Below are positions 16,118 to 25,288 of a stretch of DNA of 64,000 nt, one piece after another (positions within the stretch are counted from its first letter, which is position 1; each line of letters starts with the position of its first letter). The stretch comes from Candidatus Desulfovibrio kirbyi. GTDB lineage: Bacteria; Desulfobacterota; Desulfovibrionia; Desulfovibrionales; Desulfovibrionaceae. The notes beneath the pieces were generated by a model that worked only from the letters and a program-made list of their open reading frames with translations, was not told where the DNA came from and searched no databases. The stretch lies in assembly GCA_013374015.1 (NCBI GenBank), contig BLLL01000007.1, positions 111,820 to 175,819 on the forward strand, in the 5' to 3' direction. A program made the position numbers and the translations under genes.

Positions 16118-17672
16118 ATGTTGATCAAACTAGCTCTGTTGACAGCCTTTTTTGCTGTTATGGTGAGTGTCGGACTGTATTTTCGCAGGCACAACACTGA
16201 CGTTGATTTGTTTGTGTTGGGGGGGGCGAAGCGTAGGGCCATGGCTGACGGCCTTTGCCTACGGCACGTCGTATTTTTCCGCAGTGGTCTTTGTCGGCTA
16301 TGCCGGACAGTTCGGCTGGAAATTCGGCATTTCCGCGCTGTGGATCGGCCTGGGCAACGCCCTTATAGGCTCGCTCCTGGCCTGGGTTGTGCTGGGCAGG
16401 CGCACGCGCATCATGACACAGCATTTGCGCAGCGCCACCATGCCGGAATTTTTCGGTGCGCGTTTTCAGTCGCGTGGCCTCAAAATCGGCGCGTCCATCA
16501 TCACCTTCGTTTTTCTGGCGCCCTACACCGCCTCCCTGTACAACGGTCTTTCACGGCTTTTCGCCATGGCTTTTGGCGTTGATTTTACCGTGTGCATTGT
16601 GGCAATGGCGCTGCTGACGGGCATATATGTGATAGTTGGCGGCTATTTTGCAACTGTTGTCAACGATTTTATTCAGGGTATCATCATGCTCGGCGGAATC
16701 ATCACCGTAGTTGCGGTTGTGTTGCGTGTGAACGGGGGTTTTGCCGGTTCGCTGGATATGCTTGCCAGAGTGAACGACGCTGCCGTATCCGCCTCGCCGG
16801 GAGTGTTCGCGTCGTTTTTCGGGCCGGATCCGGGCGCCTTGCTGGGTGTTGTGATTCTCACGTCCGTGGGAACGTGGGGTTTGCCCCAGATGGTACAAAA
16901 ATTTTACGCCATCAAATCAGAACACAGCATCAACAAAGGCACGGTCATTTCCACTCTCTTTGCGCTTGTTGTCGCTGGCGGATGTTATTTTCTCGGCGGA
17001 TTCGGGCGGCTGTTCGCGGACAGGGTAAACGTCGTGACGGACGGCTTTGACGCCATTATCCCGGCAATGCTTGCCACCTTTCCCCCTCTGCTCATCGCGG
17101 TTGTGGTGATGCTGGTGCTCTCCGCGTCCATGTCCACGCTGGCCGCCCTGGTTATGACCTCGGCCACCACCTTTACGCTGGATTTTCTTAACGACACGTT
17201 CATCCATAAGATGGATGACAAACAGCAGCTTGTCATCATCCGCCTGCTGATTGCGGGCTTTATCCTGATCTCTTCAATCATTGCCATTATTCAGTATAAG
17301 GGCGGCGTTTCCTTTATCGCGCAGCTCATGGGCATTTCCTGGGGAGCGCTGGCAGGGGCGTTTCTAGCGCCGTTTCTTTATGGACTTTACTGGAAAAAAA
17401 CAACTCCGGCCTCGGTATGGGTCTGTTTTCTGTTCAGCACCTGTCTTATGACAGCCAATATTTTTTTCCGCGGCTCTTTTCCCGCTGTCGTGCAGTCGCC
17501 CATCAACGCTGGGGCTTTTGCCATGCTGGCCGGCCTTGTCATTGTGCCCGCCGTCAGCTTTGTGACGTCAGGCTTGGCGACGCGGGAAACAGAACGGTTG
17601 TTCGCCTGTTACGATAGGTCGGTGACAGTCAGCGTAAAAGAGTCGCTCGGCGCGTCAAACGGGACGGTGTGA
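16118..17672 (+). pseudogene. Sodium:solute symporter family transporter, frameshifted in a G8 tract
   Basis: Together two overlapping frames encode one SSS-family transporter of about 517 residues with 12-13 membrane segments. The first frame reads from ATG 16118 through DVDLFVLGG. At the run of eight G (16219-16226) it would go out of frame; the other frame continues RSVGPWLTAFAYGTSYFSAV to 17672. Seven G would restore one continuous frame. Everything downstream of the tract is open, with intact helices, so the break is recent, phase-variable, bypassed by slippage, or a sequencing error. The substrate is unknown. Confidence 0.8.
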
Positions 17673-17813
17673 GGGGCGGACGGGGAGATGCTTCAACCAT
17701 TGACGCGCTGTAGTATAAAATGTTACAGTCCATAAGAACATACCCCGGACAAATTTGGGGCGCGCGTAGCCGGTCGCGCCGCATACTCAAAAAACAAAGG
17801 TATTATACATATC

Positions 17814-18962
17814 ATGAACTGGGATTGGGACAAACTTCAGGACAAACGGCAGCGCAGGAACGACAAAACGCCTGCCCCCAGGCCGCCGCAGGACGGCGGT
17901 GACGACGCGCGACAACCGGAAGCACCAAAGGCAAAGCACAGGTCTTTTTCTCAGGGCAACGGCCCGGCGGACAATTTCAAACGCATCGCCAACATGAAAA
18001 TCCCGGGCGGGCGCGTGTTGTTCCTGATCGTCTTCGGTTTTGTGACACTTTGGCTTTTATCCGGAATTTATATAGTAAACCCGGACGAACAGGGTATTGT
18101 GCTGCGTTTTGGCCGATACGACAGAACGGAAGACCCAGGCCCGCACTACGCATGGCCCGTGCCCTTTGAATCTGTTTACAAGCCGCAGGTCACACAGGTG
18201 TTGCGTAGCGAAGTCGGCTTCCGCTCAGTGGGACAAAGTGCCTCTTTCCAGCAGGGGCAGTTGCGCACTGTTCCTGAAGAGGCCTCCATGCTCACCGGCG
18301 ATGAAAATATCGTCAATGTGCAGTTCAGCGTACAATACAAAATTAGCGACCCTGTGGCCTATCTTTTTAATGTGACCGCCCCGGCGGCGCTTGTGCGCAA
18401 TGCGGCGGAAGCCGCCATGCGCGAAGTTATCGGCAACAGCCAGATAGACGCCGCCATCGCTGACGGAAAACTCAAGATACAAAGCGACGCCACACAGCTT
18501 CTGCAAAAAATTCTTGACCGTTATGGCGTTGGAATGCAGGTTCTTGCCGTGCAGCTGCAAGATGTGCACCCGCCGCAGGATGTTATTGATGCGTTCAAGG
18601 ATGTGGCCAGCGCGCGCGAGGACAAAAGCCGCATCGTCAATGAGGCTGAGGCCTACCGCAATGAACTGCTGCCGCGCGCGCGCGGTCAGGCAGCGGCCAT
18701 AGGCAATCAGGCGGACGCCTACAGCGCCACGCGCGTCCAGAGCGCAGTAGGCGAATCCACGCGTTTTGACGCTCTGCGCGTAGAGTACAAAAAAGCCCCT
18801 AAGGTCACGCGGCAGCGTCTGTATTACGAATCTATTGAAGAAATTCTTTCAGGCGCAAACGAAAAAGTGCTCATGGACAGTGCAACCGCGGGGCGCACCC
18901 TGCCCTACCTGCCCCTGCCGGGTTTGAGTGGCTTTTCCCCTGCTAGGACGGAGGCAAAATAA
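17814..18962 (+). CDS. hflK: FtsH protease modulator HflK
   Basis: A 382-residue SPFH/prohibitin-family protein. A charged N-terminal cytoplasmic tail (1-60; NWDWDKLQDK) precedes a single membrane segment near 66-85. The periplasmic SPFH domain begins VNPDEQGIVLRFGRYDR, and a long Ala/Arg/Glu coiled coil follows. HflK and HflC form a large membrane cage around FtsH. TATAAA lies about 100 nt upstream as a possible -10 element. The stop overlaps the hflC start (TAATG), the usual coupling for this pair. Confidence 0.92.
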   Translation: MNWDWDKLQDKRQRRNDKTPAPRPPQDGGDDARQPEAPKAKHRSFSQGNGPADNFKRIANMKIPGGRVLFLIVFGFVTLWLLSGIYIVNPDEQGIVLRFGRYDRTEDPGPHYAWPVPFESVYKPQVTQVLRSEVGFRSVGQSASFQQGQLRTVPEEASMLTGDENIVNVQFSVQYKISDPVAYLFNVTAPAALVRNAAEAAMREVIGNSQIDAAIADGKLKIQSDATQLLQKILDRYGVGMQVLAVQLQDVHPPQDVIDAFKDVASAREDKSRIVNEAEAYRNELLPRARGQAAAIGNQADAYSATRVQSAVGESTRFDALRVEYKKAPKVTRQRLYYESIEEILSGANEKVLMDSATAGRTLPYLPLPGLSGFSPARTEAK

Positions 18963-19810
18963 TGTCCAGAAATCCCCTGCTTTCATTTTCCGTGCTCTTG
19001 GCTGTCCTGATTGTGGGCTTTCAGTGCATCTTTACCGTACACCAGACTCAATCCGCCCTGATATTGCAGCTCGGCGAACCGCTCTCGCGCGTTTATGACC
19101 CGGGGCTGCACCTCAAACTCCCCTTTATCCAGAATGTCATCTATTTTGACGCCCGCGTGCTGGATTATGAAGCCCGCTCCCGCGAGGCCTTCACCGTGGA
19201 CAAAAAGGCCATTGTGCTGGACAACTACGCCCGCTGGCGCATCATCAACCCCTTGCAGTTTTACCAGACCATGCGCACCATCCCCGGCGCGCAGGCCCGC
19301 CTTGACGATGTTGTTTACTCCCAGTTGCGCGCGCTCGTCGGCGCATACACGCTTACGGAAGTCGTGTCTTCCCATCGTGCGGACATCATGAAGGAGGTCA
19401 CCAACAAGGTTTCGGATTTAATGAAAAATTTTGGCGTGGAAGTGCTTGACGTGCGCATAAAACGTACCGATCTTCCACCTGAGAACCAGCGCGCCATCTT
19501 TGGCCGCATGCGAGCGGAGCGTGAACGTCAGGCCAAGCAGTACCGCTCCGAAGGAGAGGAAGAGTCCACGCGCATTCGTTCTGACGCGGATCTCCAGCGC
19601 GCCGTAATTCTTGCGGAGGCATCACGCAACGCCGAGGTGCAACGGGGCAAGGGCGACGCCGAGGCGGCGGCTACCTATGCCAAAGCCTACAACAGATCGC
19701 CGGAATTTTATGCCTATGTGCGCTGGCTTGAAACGCTGCGAACTTCCTTTAAAAACAACAGCAAAATGGTGCTTTCCGCTCCGACACCCTTCCTGACGCC
19801 GCAGGAGTGA
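18962..19810 (+). CDS. hflC: FtsH protease modulator HflC
   Basis: A 282-residue partner of HflK with an N-terminal signal-anchor (residues 5-25) and an SPFH domain (VHQTQSALILQLGEP, then DPGLHLKLPFIQNV). The coiled-coil C-terminus carries the family sequence RMRAERERQAKQYRSEGEEE. Length is normal. It is translationally coupled to hflK and precedes the tol-pal cluster by about 120 nt. Confidence 0.93.
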   Translation: MSRNPLLSFSVLLAVLIVGFQCIFTVHQTQSALILQLGEPLSRVYDPGLHLKLPFIQNVIYFDARVLDYEARSREAFTVDKKAIVLDNYARWRIINPLQFYQTMRTIPGAQARLDDVVYSQLRALVGAYTLTEVVSSHRADIMKEVTNKVSDLMKNFGVEVLDVRIKRTDLPPENQRAIFGRMRAERERQAKQYRSEGEEESTRIRSDADLQRAVILAEASRNAEVQRGKGDAEAAATYAKAYNRSPEFYAYVRWLETLRTSFKNNSKMVLSAPTPFLTPQE

Positions 19811-19932
19811 ACCGTCCAAATTTGCCGGAATTAAAAATAATCTAAAAAAACTCTTGAAAAAATACCCTATCCGTTGCATTCTCTGGTGCAAAGCTTTCAA
19901 CTTCTGACGCTTTTTTTGCCACGGAGAACCAT

Positions 19933-20628
19933 ATGGAATTCAGTGTTATCTCAATGATCGCCCAAGCGGGGCTGGTCGCCAAAACTGTGCTTGCCCTTTT
20001 GGCGCTCATGTCTGTTGCAAGCTGGGGCCTGATGATTCAAAAATTCATCATGCTCAACGCGGCCAACCGTAAGTCCCAAGACGGCACAGAGCGCTTCATT
20101 AAAGCCGCAACCCTACGTGAAGCCGTACAGATTTTGGGCAGCGACCCCACATCGCCCCTATACTACATTGCGCACCAGGGCGTGCAGGAATTCAACAAAT
20201 CAAAAGAACTCGGCAACTCCAGCGAAGTTGTGGTGGACAACGTCCGCCGCGCCCTGCGTCAGGGAGTCGGCAGCGAAATGGCGCGCATGCAGCATTCCCT
20301 TTCCCTGCTTGCTACAACTGCCAATACCGCCCCGTTTATCGGGCTGTTCGGTACTGTCTGGGGAATCATGCGCTCCTTTCACTCTATCGGCATGCTCAAA
20401 TCTGTTTCGTTGGCCACTGTTGCGCCCGGCATTTCCGAAGCGCTGGTTGCGACAGCCATCGGCCTTGGCGTTGCGGTTCCGGCTACCGTGGGCTTTAACG
20501 TCTTTATGGGCAAACTTTCCGAGATGGACACGCTGCTCGTCAATTTCGCAAGCGTTTTTCTCAACCGCGTCCAGCGTGAACTCAATGCCCACAGGCCAGT
20601 GCAGCGCACCGGCGCCACGGAGCTTTAG
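19933..20628 (+). CDS. tolQ: Tol-Pal system proton-channel protein TolQ
   Basis: A 231-residue inner-membrane protein of the TolQ/ExbB/MotA family with three transmembrane segments (near 12-35, 130-150 and 165-190). The conserved region GLFGTVWGIMRSF and the pore-lining APGISEALVATAIGL are intact. With TolR it uses the proton gradient to energise TolA. GGAGA precedes the ATG. A weak promoter-like pair (TTGAAA, 17 nt, CATTCT) sits upstream. tolR follows after 2 nt. Confidence 0.92.
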   Translation: MEFSVISMIAQAGLVAKTVLALLALMSVASWGLMIQKFIMLNAANRKSQDGTERFIKAATLREAVQILGSDPTSPLYYIAHQGVQEFNKSKELGNSSEVVVDNVRRALRQGVGSEMARMQHSLSLLATTANTAPFIGLFGTVWGIMRSFHSIGMLKSVSLATVAPGISEALVATAIGLGVAVPATVGFNVFMGKLSEMDTLLVNFASVFLNRVQRELNAHRPVQRTGATEL

Positions 20629-20630
20629 CC

Positions 20631-21077
20631 ATGGCTTCCAGCGTAGGCAACGGCGGCAGATTTGTTTCGGAAATCAACGTAACGCCCTTTGTTGACGTAA
20701 TGCTGGTGCTCCTGATTATCTTTATGGTGGCCACCCCTATGATGAGCCAGGGGTTGGATGTGGACCTGCCGCAGACACAGCACGTGCAAGCCCTGCCCAC
20801 GGAAGCTGACCACATGGTGCTGACCGTGCGCCGGGACGGCAAAATTTTTCTGGACGAATACGGTGTCGACACAATGGAAGATCTGGAAGGCTATCTCCAG
20901 CGTCTTGTCAAAGAAAAAAATAACAGTCTGTTTTTGCAGGCGGACAAGGAAGTACCTTACGGCATTGTTGTGGAAGTTATGGGGCATATAAAAGCTGTCG
21001 GCATTGAAAAGCTTGGTGTTGTCGCCGAGCAGCCGGACACTCGCGGCGGCAAATCCGCCGCCCCTACAAAAAAGTAG
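20631..21077 (+). CDS. tolR: Tol-Pal system protein TolR
   Basis: A 148-residue ExbD/TolR-family protein with one N-terminal transmembrane helix. The essential proton-carrying aspartate is in NVTPFVDVMLVLLIIFMV. A periplasmic domain follows with the typical strand-helix pattern and ends PAPTKK-like. It lies 2 nt after tolQ and 6 nt before tolA, so the genes form one operon. Confidence 0.92.
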   Translation: MASSVGNGGRFVSEINVTPFVDVMLVLLIIFMVATPMMSQGLDVDLPQTQHVQALPTEADHMVLTVRRDGKIFLDEYGVDTMEDLEGYLQRLVKEKNNSLFLQADKEVPYGIVVEVMGHIKAVGIEKLGVVAEQPDTRGGKSAAPTKK

Positions 21078-21083
21078 GTCTGC

Positions 21084-21971
21084 ATGCGGCTGGCCTCGTA
21101 TGTCCTTTCCCTGTGCCTGCATCTGGCAGTCCTTTTACTTGTCCTGTTCTGGCCGCAGCGTCCTTTGCTACGTCTGGACGCGCCGTCGGTTATGATAAGC
21201 CTTGTGGAGGGACCGCCCGGCGGCAACAGAACGCTGTCTCCTATCCTAGGGCATATGGGCGCACAGAGCGACGACGCCCTAAAAGCGCCCGAAGCGCCGG
21301 CGCCGAAGGCTGAAATAGTAGCGCCCGAGCGGGCCCTTGCGCAGGACCTGATAAAAATTCCGGAGCCGCCGAAGGACAGGGCAGCACCTATAAAAAAACC
21401 CGATGTGAAACCGGAACCGAAGACTGTGACCACTCATCCAAAGCCGACGTCAAAGATTGAAGAAAAACCCAAAAAAGAAGAAAAAAAAACCGATCTGCCA
21501 AAGCCGCCCAATGTTGACCCGATAACTGTGGCGCTGGAACAGGCGCAGCGCAAGGCATCTTCCCGCGCTGATTCGGGCGACCGCGGCAACGCCATAGAGC
21601 GGGCACTTGCCCAAGCGCAAAGACGGGCAGGGGGCAACCGCGGAGGCGGCGGCGGGGAAGGCGATGGCCCCGGCGGCGGTGGACTCGGGGATGTGTATAT
21701 AGGGCAAGTCATGCTGGCTGTACGCCCAAATTGGGGTTTCGCGTCAGCAGGGCGCGCTAATTTGATCTGCGTTGTCCGCGTCAAGATCGACATGCAGGGC
21801 AAGGTGTTGCAGGCAGTTTTCTCTCAAGGCTCCGGCAACAGCCAGTTTGATGCATCCGCAGTCAATGCCGTACTGCGCACAGGTCAGGCCGGGCAATTTC
21901 CGCCGCCGCCTTCACAACAATACACAGACCTTGATCTTGTGTTCACGCTGGACGAACTGATAGGACGCTGA
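21084..21971 (+). CDS. tolA: TolA-like energy-transducing protein (TonB-type C-terminus)
   Basis: A 295-residue protein with an N-terminal membrane anchor (residues 4-25) and a long Pro/Lys/Glu-rich periplasmic stretch including KPKKEEKKTDLPKPP. A Gly-rich patch near residues 180-200 precedes a C-terminal TonB/TolA domain (IGQVMLAVRPNWGF, FDASAVNAVLRTGQ). It spans the periplasm between the TolQR motor and TolB/Pal. The helical repeat region is much shorter than in E. coli TolA. Confidence 0.87.
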   Translation: MRLASYVLSLCLHLAVLLLVLFWPQRPLLRLDAPSVMISLVEGPPGGNRTLSPILGHMGAQSDDALKAPEAPAPKAEIVAPERALAQDLIKIPEPPKDRAAPIKKPDVKPEPKTVTTHPKPTSKIEEKPKKEEKKTDLPKPPNVDPITVALEQAQRKASSRADSGDRGNAIERALAQAQRRAGGNRGGGGGEGDGPGGGGLGDVYIGQVMLAVRPNWGFASAGRANLICVVRVKIDMQGKVLQAVFSQGSGNSQFDASAVNAVLRTGQAGQFPPPPSQQYTDLDLVFTLDELIGR

Positions 21972-21983
21972 TGCACACACAAT

Positions 21984-22325
21984 AGCGCAATCGAAGACGG
22001 GCGCGGGAACGCGCCCAGTCTGTCGCCAAAGACTCGGGCAAGGACCTGCCGGAGCAAAACCTACAAAAAACAACCGGCTCAAAAATCCGCCTCTGATTTG
22101 ACAGAGGAAGAGATGCGTCTTATCCTGACGCCGGTAGATTAGGCCACAAAATCCGCCACTATGAAATCACACAAAGCAGCGGCGACTTGCGGCTTGACGC
22201 CTATGTAATGCGAAGTATCGGCAAACTCGGGCACGTGAAGCCGCCGCCCGCAATCATCGGCAAATACACTGGATCTCACCCTCAACCTAGTGCGCCGACA
22301 ACTGAAAACAGATACTGCGAGGTAG
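21984..22325 (+). pseudogene. Multiply frameshifted gene between tolA and tolB
   Basis: No frame is open throughout, but protein-like segments follow one another in alternating frames: RARERAQSVAKDSG, then KSASDLTEEEMRLILTPVD, then LRLDAYVMRSIGKLGHVKPP, then LDLTLNLVRRQLKTDTAR ending at TAG 22323-22325. The pieces look like a small basic protein with at least three frameshifts. I do not recognise the family. The position inside the tol operon suggests an accessory gene that has been lost. Confidence 0.4.
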
Positions 22326-22332
22326 ACAGACC

Positions 22333-23649
22333 ATGAAAAAAATTCTTCTTTTTATGACGCTTGCCCTCTGGCCTGCCTGCGAAAGCGCGGCGTATGCCGC
22401 TCTGCGCGTTGATATCTACGGGCCGGGGCAAAACATCGTCAATCTGGCACTGGCCACTCCCATCAAAGGCCCCCAGGCCGAAGCCTCCGGCATGGGGCAG
22501 ACCTTACAGCACCTTGTTGAACAAAATCTGAATATTCTGCCCTTTATGCGTCTCACCTCCCCCAATGCCGTGCTGGGCGGCACACTGATGGCAGGCTATG
22601 AACCGCCAAATTTTGACTTCAAACGCTTTCAGCTTGCCGGTTCTGACATTGTGGTCACAACATTTTGGCCCGGCGGCGACAGCGGTACAAAGGCCGTGCA
22701 GATGCGGGTGTTTGAAACAAATACCGGAGGCCGCCTCTTCGGCAAGGAATACCCAAACGTCACAACAAGAGATCTGCCGGAAGTAGCCGACCGATTCTGC
22801 GCCGATCTGCTGGAAGCCCTGACCGGCAACGGCGCCTTTTTCCGTTCCACCATTGCCTTTGTAAAAAAAACCGGCACAATGAGCGCCAATGTCTGGCTGA
22901 TCAAACCCATGGGACGCGATCTGCGCCAGATAACCAATATGCCGGGCGAAGCTCTCTCGCCGGCGTGGTCACCTGACGGACGTTTTGTGGTGTTCAGCCA
23001 TATCGACCAGAAATCGCATGCACTGGGCGTCTGGGACCATTCAAACAACAAGGTGCAGCGTATACGCTTCCCCGGCAATGTGGTCATCGGCCCTGCTTTC
23101 ATGCCGGACAACAAAGTTGCCGTAGCGCTTTCCAACGGCAAATATCCGGTAATCTTTCTTCTCAACCACGTTTTTCAAAAAGAACGCGTGCTGGAGCAGA
23201 GCGAAGCAATCAATGTTTCCCCTACGTTTGACCGCACGGGCACCAAAATGGCCTTTACCTCCTCACGCATGGGCGGACCGCAGATTTTTCTTAAAGACCT
23301 GAACAACGGCAGCGTTACCCGCGTAAGCAGAAACGGCGCCTACAACTCCGAAGCAAACCTCTCCCACGACGGGACACTGGTTGTGTACAGCCGTATGACA
23401 GATTTCGGACACCGTATTTTTGTGCAGGATATGGTAACCGGCATGGAACGCCAAATCAGCTTCGGCCCGGGCAGTGACGAACAGCCCTCTTTTTGCGCGG
23501 ACAGTTATTTTATCGCATTTGCTTCCTCACGCGGCGGCGGGCGCGGCATTTATCTGACCACACGCCACGGCGGCGATGCAAAACAGATACCCACCGGCGG
23601 CGGGCCAGCCTCTTTTCCGCGCTGGAATACGCCGGCAGCGCAAAAATAA
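22333..23649 (+). CDS. tolB: Tol-Pal system periplasmic protein TolB
   Basis: A 438-residue periplasmic protein. A signal peptide with probable cleavage after SAAYA is followed by the TolB N-terminal domain (VDIYGPGQNIVNLAL) and a six-bladed beta-propeller with repeated WSPDGRFVVFS-type blades (LSPAWSPDGRF, ANLSHDGTLVVYS). TolB shuttles between TolA and Pal during outer-membrane constriction. Length is normal. Confidence 0.93.
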   Translation: MKKILLFMTLALWPACESAAYAALRVDIYGPGQNIVNLALATPIKGPQAEASGMGQTLQHLVEQNLNILPFMRLTSPNAVLGGTLMAGYEPPNFDFKRFQLAGSDIVVTTFWPGGDSGTKAVQMRVFETNTGGRLFGKEYPNVTTRDLPEVADRFCADLLEALTGNGAFFRSTIAFVKKTGTMSANVWLIKPMGRDLRQITNMPGEALSPAWSPDGRFVVFSHIDQKSHALGVWDHSNNKVQRIRFPGNVVIGPAFMPDNKVAVALSNGKYPVIFLLNHVFQKERVLEQSEAINVSPTFDRTGTKMAFTSSRMGGPQIFLKDLNNGSVTRVSRNGAYNSEANLSHDGTLVVYSRMTDFGHRIFVQDMVTGMERQISFGPGSDEQPSFCADSYFIAFASSRGGGRGIYLTTRHGGDAKQIPTGGGPASFPRWNTPAAQK

Positions 23650-23678
23650 AAAACACTCGCAGGCTCTTCAAATTTTTT

Positions 23679-23739
23679 TTGACAAACAAGGAAAAAAATA
23701 CTATCTACAGCTTGACAAATTCATCCATCCGGATACCAT
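23679..23739 (+). promoter_or_regulatory. Tandem sigma-70-like promoters upstream of pal
   Basis: Two promoter-like pairs lie in the tolB-pal gap: TTGACA (23679-23684), 17 nt, TATCTA (23702-23707); and TTGACA (23712-23717), 16 nt, TACCAT (23734-23739). They would let pal be transcribed independently of the rest of the tol operon, in line with its high demand as a structural lipoprotein. Confidence 0.55.
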
Positions 23740-23820
23740 TTGTTAAGCGCGGTCATGGGACCCCGTGTGGTACGGAAAAATGGAAGGTATTTTATTTGAT
23801 GTGTTGTTCAGGAGGACACA

Positions 23821-24282
23821 ATGAAACGTATTGCTCTTATTCTTTCGCTGATGATGGCCTTGGCCGCTAGTTTTGGCTGCGCAAAAAAAACAGGTGCCGG
23901 CTATGACGATGGCCTGACTCCGGAAATGCGCGCAGCAATCGAGCAAATTACAGACGCTCGTGTGTATTTTGCGTTTAACAAATTCGACATAAAACCCGAA
24001 TACAAGGATCTGCTGAAAAACAAGGCTGAACTGATCAAAAAGTACAACAGCATCCGTGTGGGTATTGAAGGCAATTGCGACGAACGCGGCACCCAGGAAT
24101 ACAACTTGGCGCTTGGCGAACGCCGTGCCCGCGCAGCCTATGAATATCTTGTCACGCTTGGCGTGAGCCCGGGGCAGCTTGAAATGATCAGCTACGGCAA
24201 GGAAAATCCTGTGGCTCAGGGTAGCGGCGAATCCGTCTGGTCCAAAAATCGCCGCGACGACTTCCGCGTAGTGGCTCACTAA
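23821..24282 (+). CDS. pal: Peptidoglycan-associated lipoprotein Pal
   Basis: A 153-residue outer-membrane lipoprotein. The signal peptide ends ASFGC, giving a lipidated Cys20 (the -2 Phe makes the lipobox atypical). The C-terminal OmpA-type peptidoglycan-binding domain has VYFAFNKFDIKPEYKD, EGNCDERGTQEYNLALGE, RRARAAYEYL and the final SKNRRDDFRV. AGGAGG lies just before the ATG. It has its own upstream promoters and a strong stem-loop after its stop. Confidence 0.95.
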   Translation: MKRIALILSLMMALAASFGCAKKTGAGYDDGLTPEMRAAIEQITDARVYFAFNKFDIKPEYKDLLKNKAELIKKYNSIRVGIEGNCDERGTQEYNLALGERRARAAYEYLVTLGVSPGQLEMISYGKENPVAQGSGESVWSKNRRDDFRVVAH

Positions 24283-24306
24283 CAAACCCTATGCCTGACT
24301 CGGTTT

Positions 24307-24350
24307 GTAGCACAAGGCCATCCTTTTCCTGAAGGGTGGCCTTGTGCTAC
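24307..24350 (+). terminator. Long stem-loop after pal (probable terminator)
   Basis: GTAGCACAAGGCCATCCTT and AAGGGTGGCCTTGTGCTAC form a 19-bp stem with one T-G pair and a 6-nt loop. There is no T-run on either strand, so it may be a terminator lacking the U-tract or a mobile palindrome rather than a classical intrinsic terminator. Confidence 0.5.
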
Positions 24351-24366
24351 AACTGAAATCCTCCTG

Positions 24367-24432
24367 AACCTCATTCTGCTGGATATTGAACTGCTTGGAA
24401 TGTCAGGTTTTGATGTTCTGAATACAATCGCC
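24367..24432 (+). pseudogene. Response-regulator receiver domain scrap
   Basis: A short open stretch reads NLILLDIELLGMSGFDVLN, which is the phospho-acceptor strand and following loop of a CheY-like receiver (consensus DLILLDIxMPGMDGFEVL). Nothing before or after belongs to a receiver or output domain; the flanking stem-loop and tag gene cut it off. It is a gene remnant of about 22 codons. Confidence 0.5.
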
Positions 24433-24448
24433 ATGCATAAGCACAGGG

Positions 24449-25033
24449 TCACTTGCCGTCCGACAAAGCGCGTACCTGCTCGTAGCGGAAGCAGGTGACA
24501 AGATGATCGTTGACCATCCCCGTGGCCTGCATGTGAGCGTAGACGATGCTGCTGCCCATGAATTTGAAGCCAAGCTTCTTCATTTCCTTAGCGACGGCAT
24601 CGGAGAGAGGAGTTGTAGGAGGCACCTCCCGCATGTCTTTCCAGGCGTTCTGGATAGGTTTTCCACCCACAAATCCCCAGAACCACCTGCAAAAACTGCC
24701 GTGCTTTGCGGCGATGTCCAGAAAAATCTTGGCGTTACCGATGGCGCTGTCTATTTTTTTGCGATTGCGCACAATGGAAGCGTTCGCCATCAGACGATCC
24801 ACATCACGATCAGTGAAGCGTGCCACAGGCTCCGGATCAAATTCGGCGAAGCAGCGCCGATAGCCTTCGCGTTTTTTGAGAATGGTATTCCAGGAGAGGC
24901 CCGCCTGTGCGGATTCCAGAGTGAGAAACTCAAACTGGCCCAAGTCGTCATAGCGGGGGACACCCCATTCCTCGTCATGATAGCGGATCGCCAGATCAAG
25001 GCCGCCAGCCCATACGCAACGTGTTTTTTCCAT
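24449..25033 (-). CDS. tag: DNA-3-methyladenine glycosylase I
   Basis: A 194-residue base-excision repair enzyme that removes 3-methyladenine. The Tag signature is complete: CVWAGGLDLAIRYHDEEWG at the N-terminus, FEFLTLESAQAGLSW, NRKKIDSAIGNAKIF, and the zinc-site residues near the C-terminus (KFMGSSIVYAHMQATG then DHLVTC). Length is typical. The gene stands alone. Confidence 0.93.
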   Translation of the reverse strand: MEKTRCVWAGGLDLAIRYHDEEWGVPRYDDLGQFEFLTLESAQAGLSWNTILKKREGYRRCFAEFDPEPVARFTDRDVDRLMANASIVRNRKKIDSAIGNAKIFLDIAAKHGSFCRWFWGFVGGKPIQNAWKDMREVPPTTPLSDAVAKEMKKLGFKFMGSSIVYAHMQATGMVNDHLVTCFRYEQVRALSDGK

Positions 25034-25288
25034 GATTGCTCCAGTTTTTGTCGCGTTATGTCAGATGCGGTCCTGCCATTTTGTCGTCTCTAAAGATGAA
25101 CATACGGGGCATTTCCGCCGTCGCCTGTTTTTGTCGATAATCGACCGCTTGTTCCAATCAATACGCGACATCCCGACCACCAGCAAGAGTCGCCGTGCCC
25201 GCGAATTAACAATGTCCGATTATCCCATTGACCGGCGTCTCAAAGTATGAAAAATTAAGCGCAGCCGCAGTAAGGGAACCGGCGCGCA

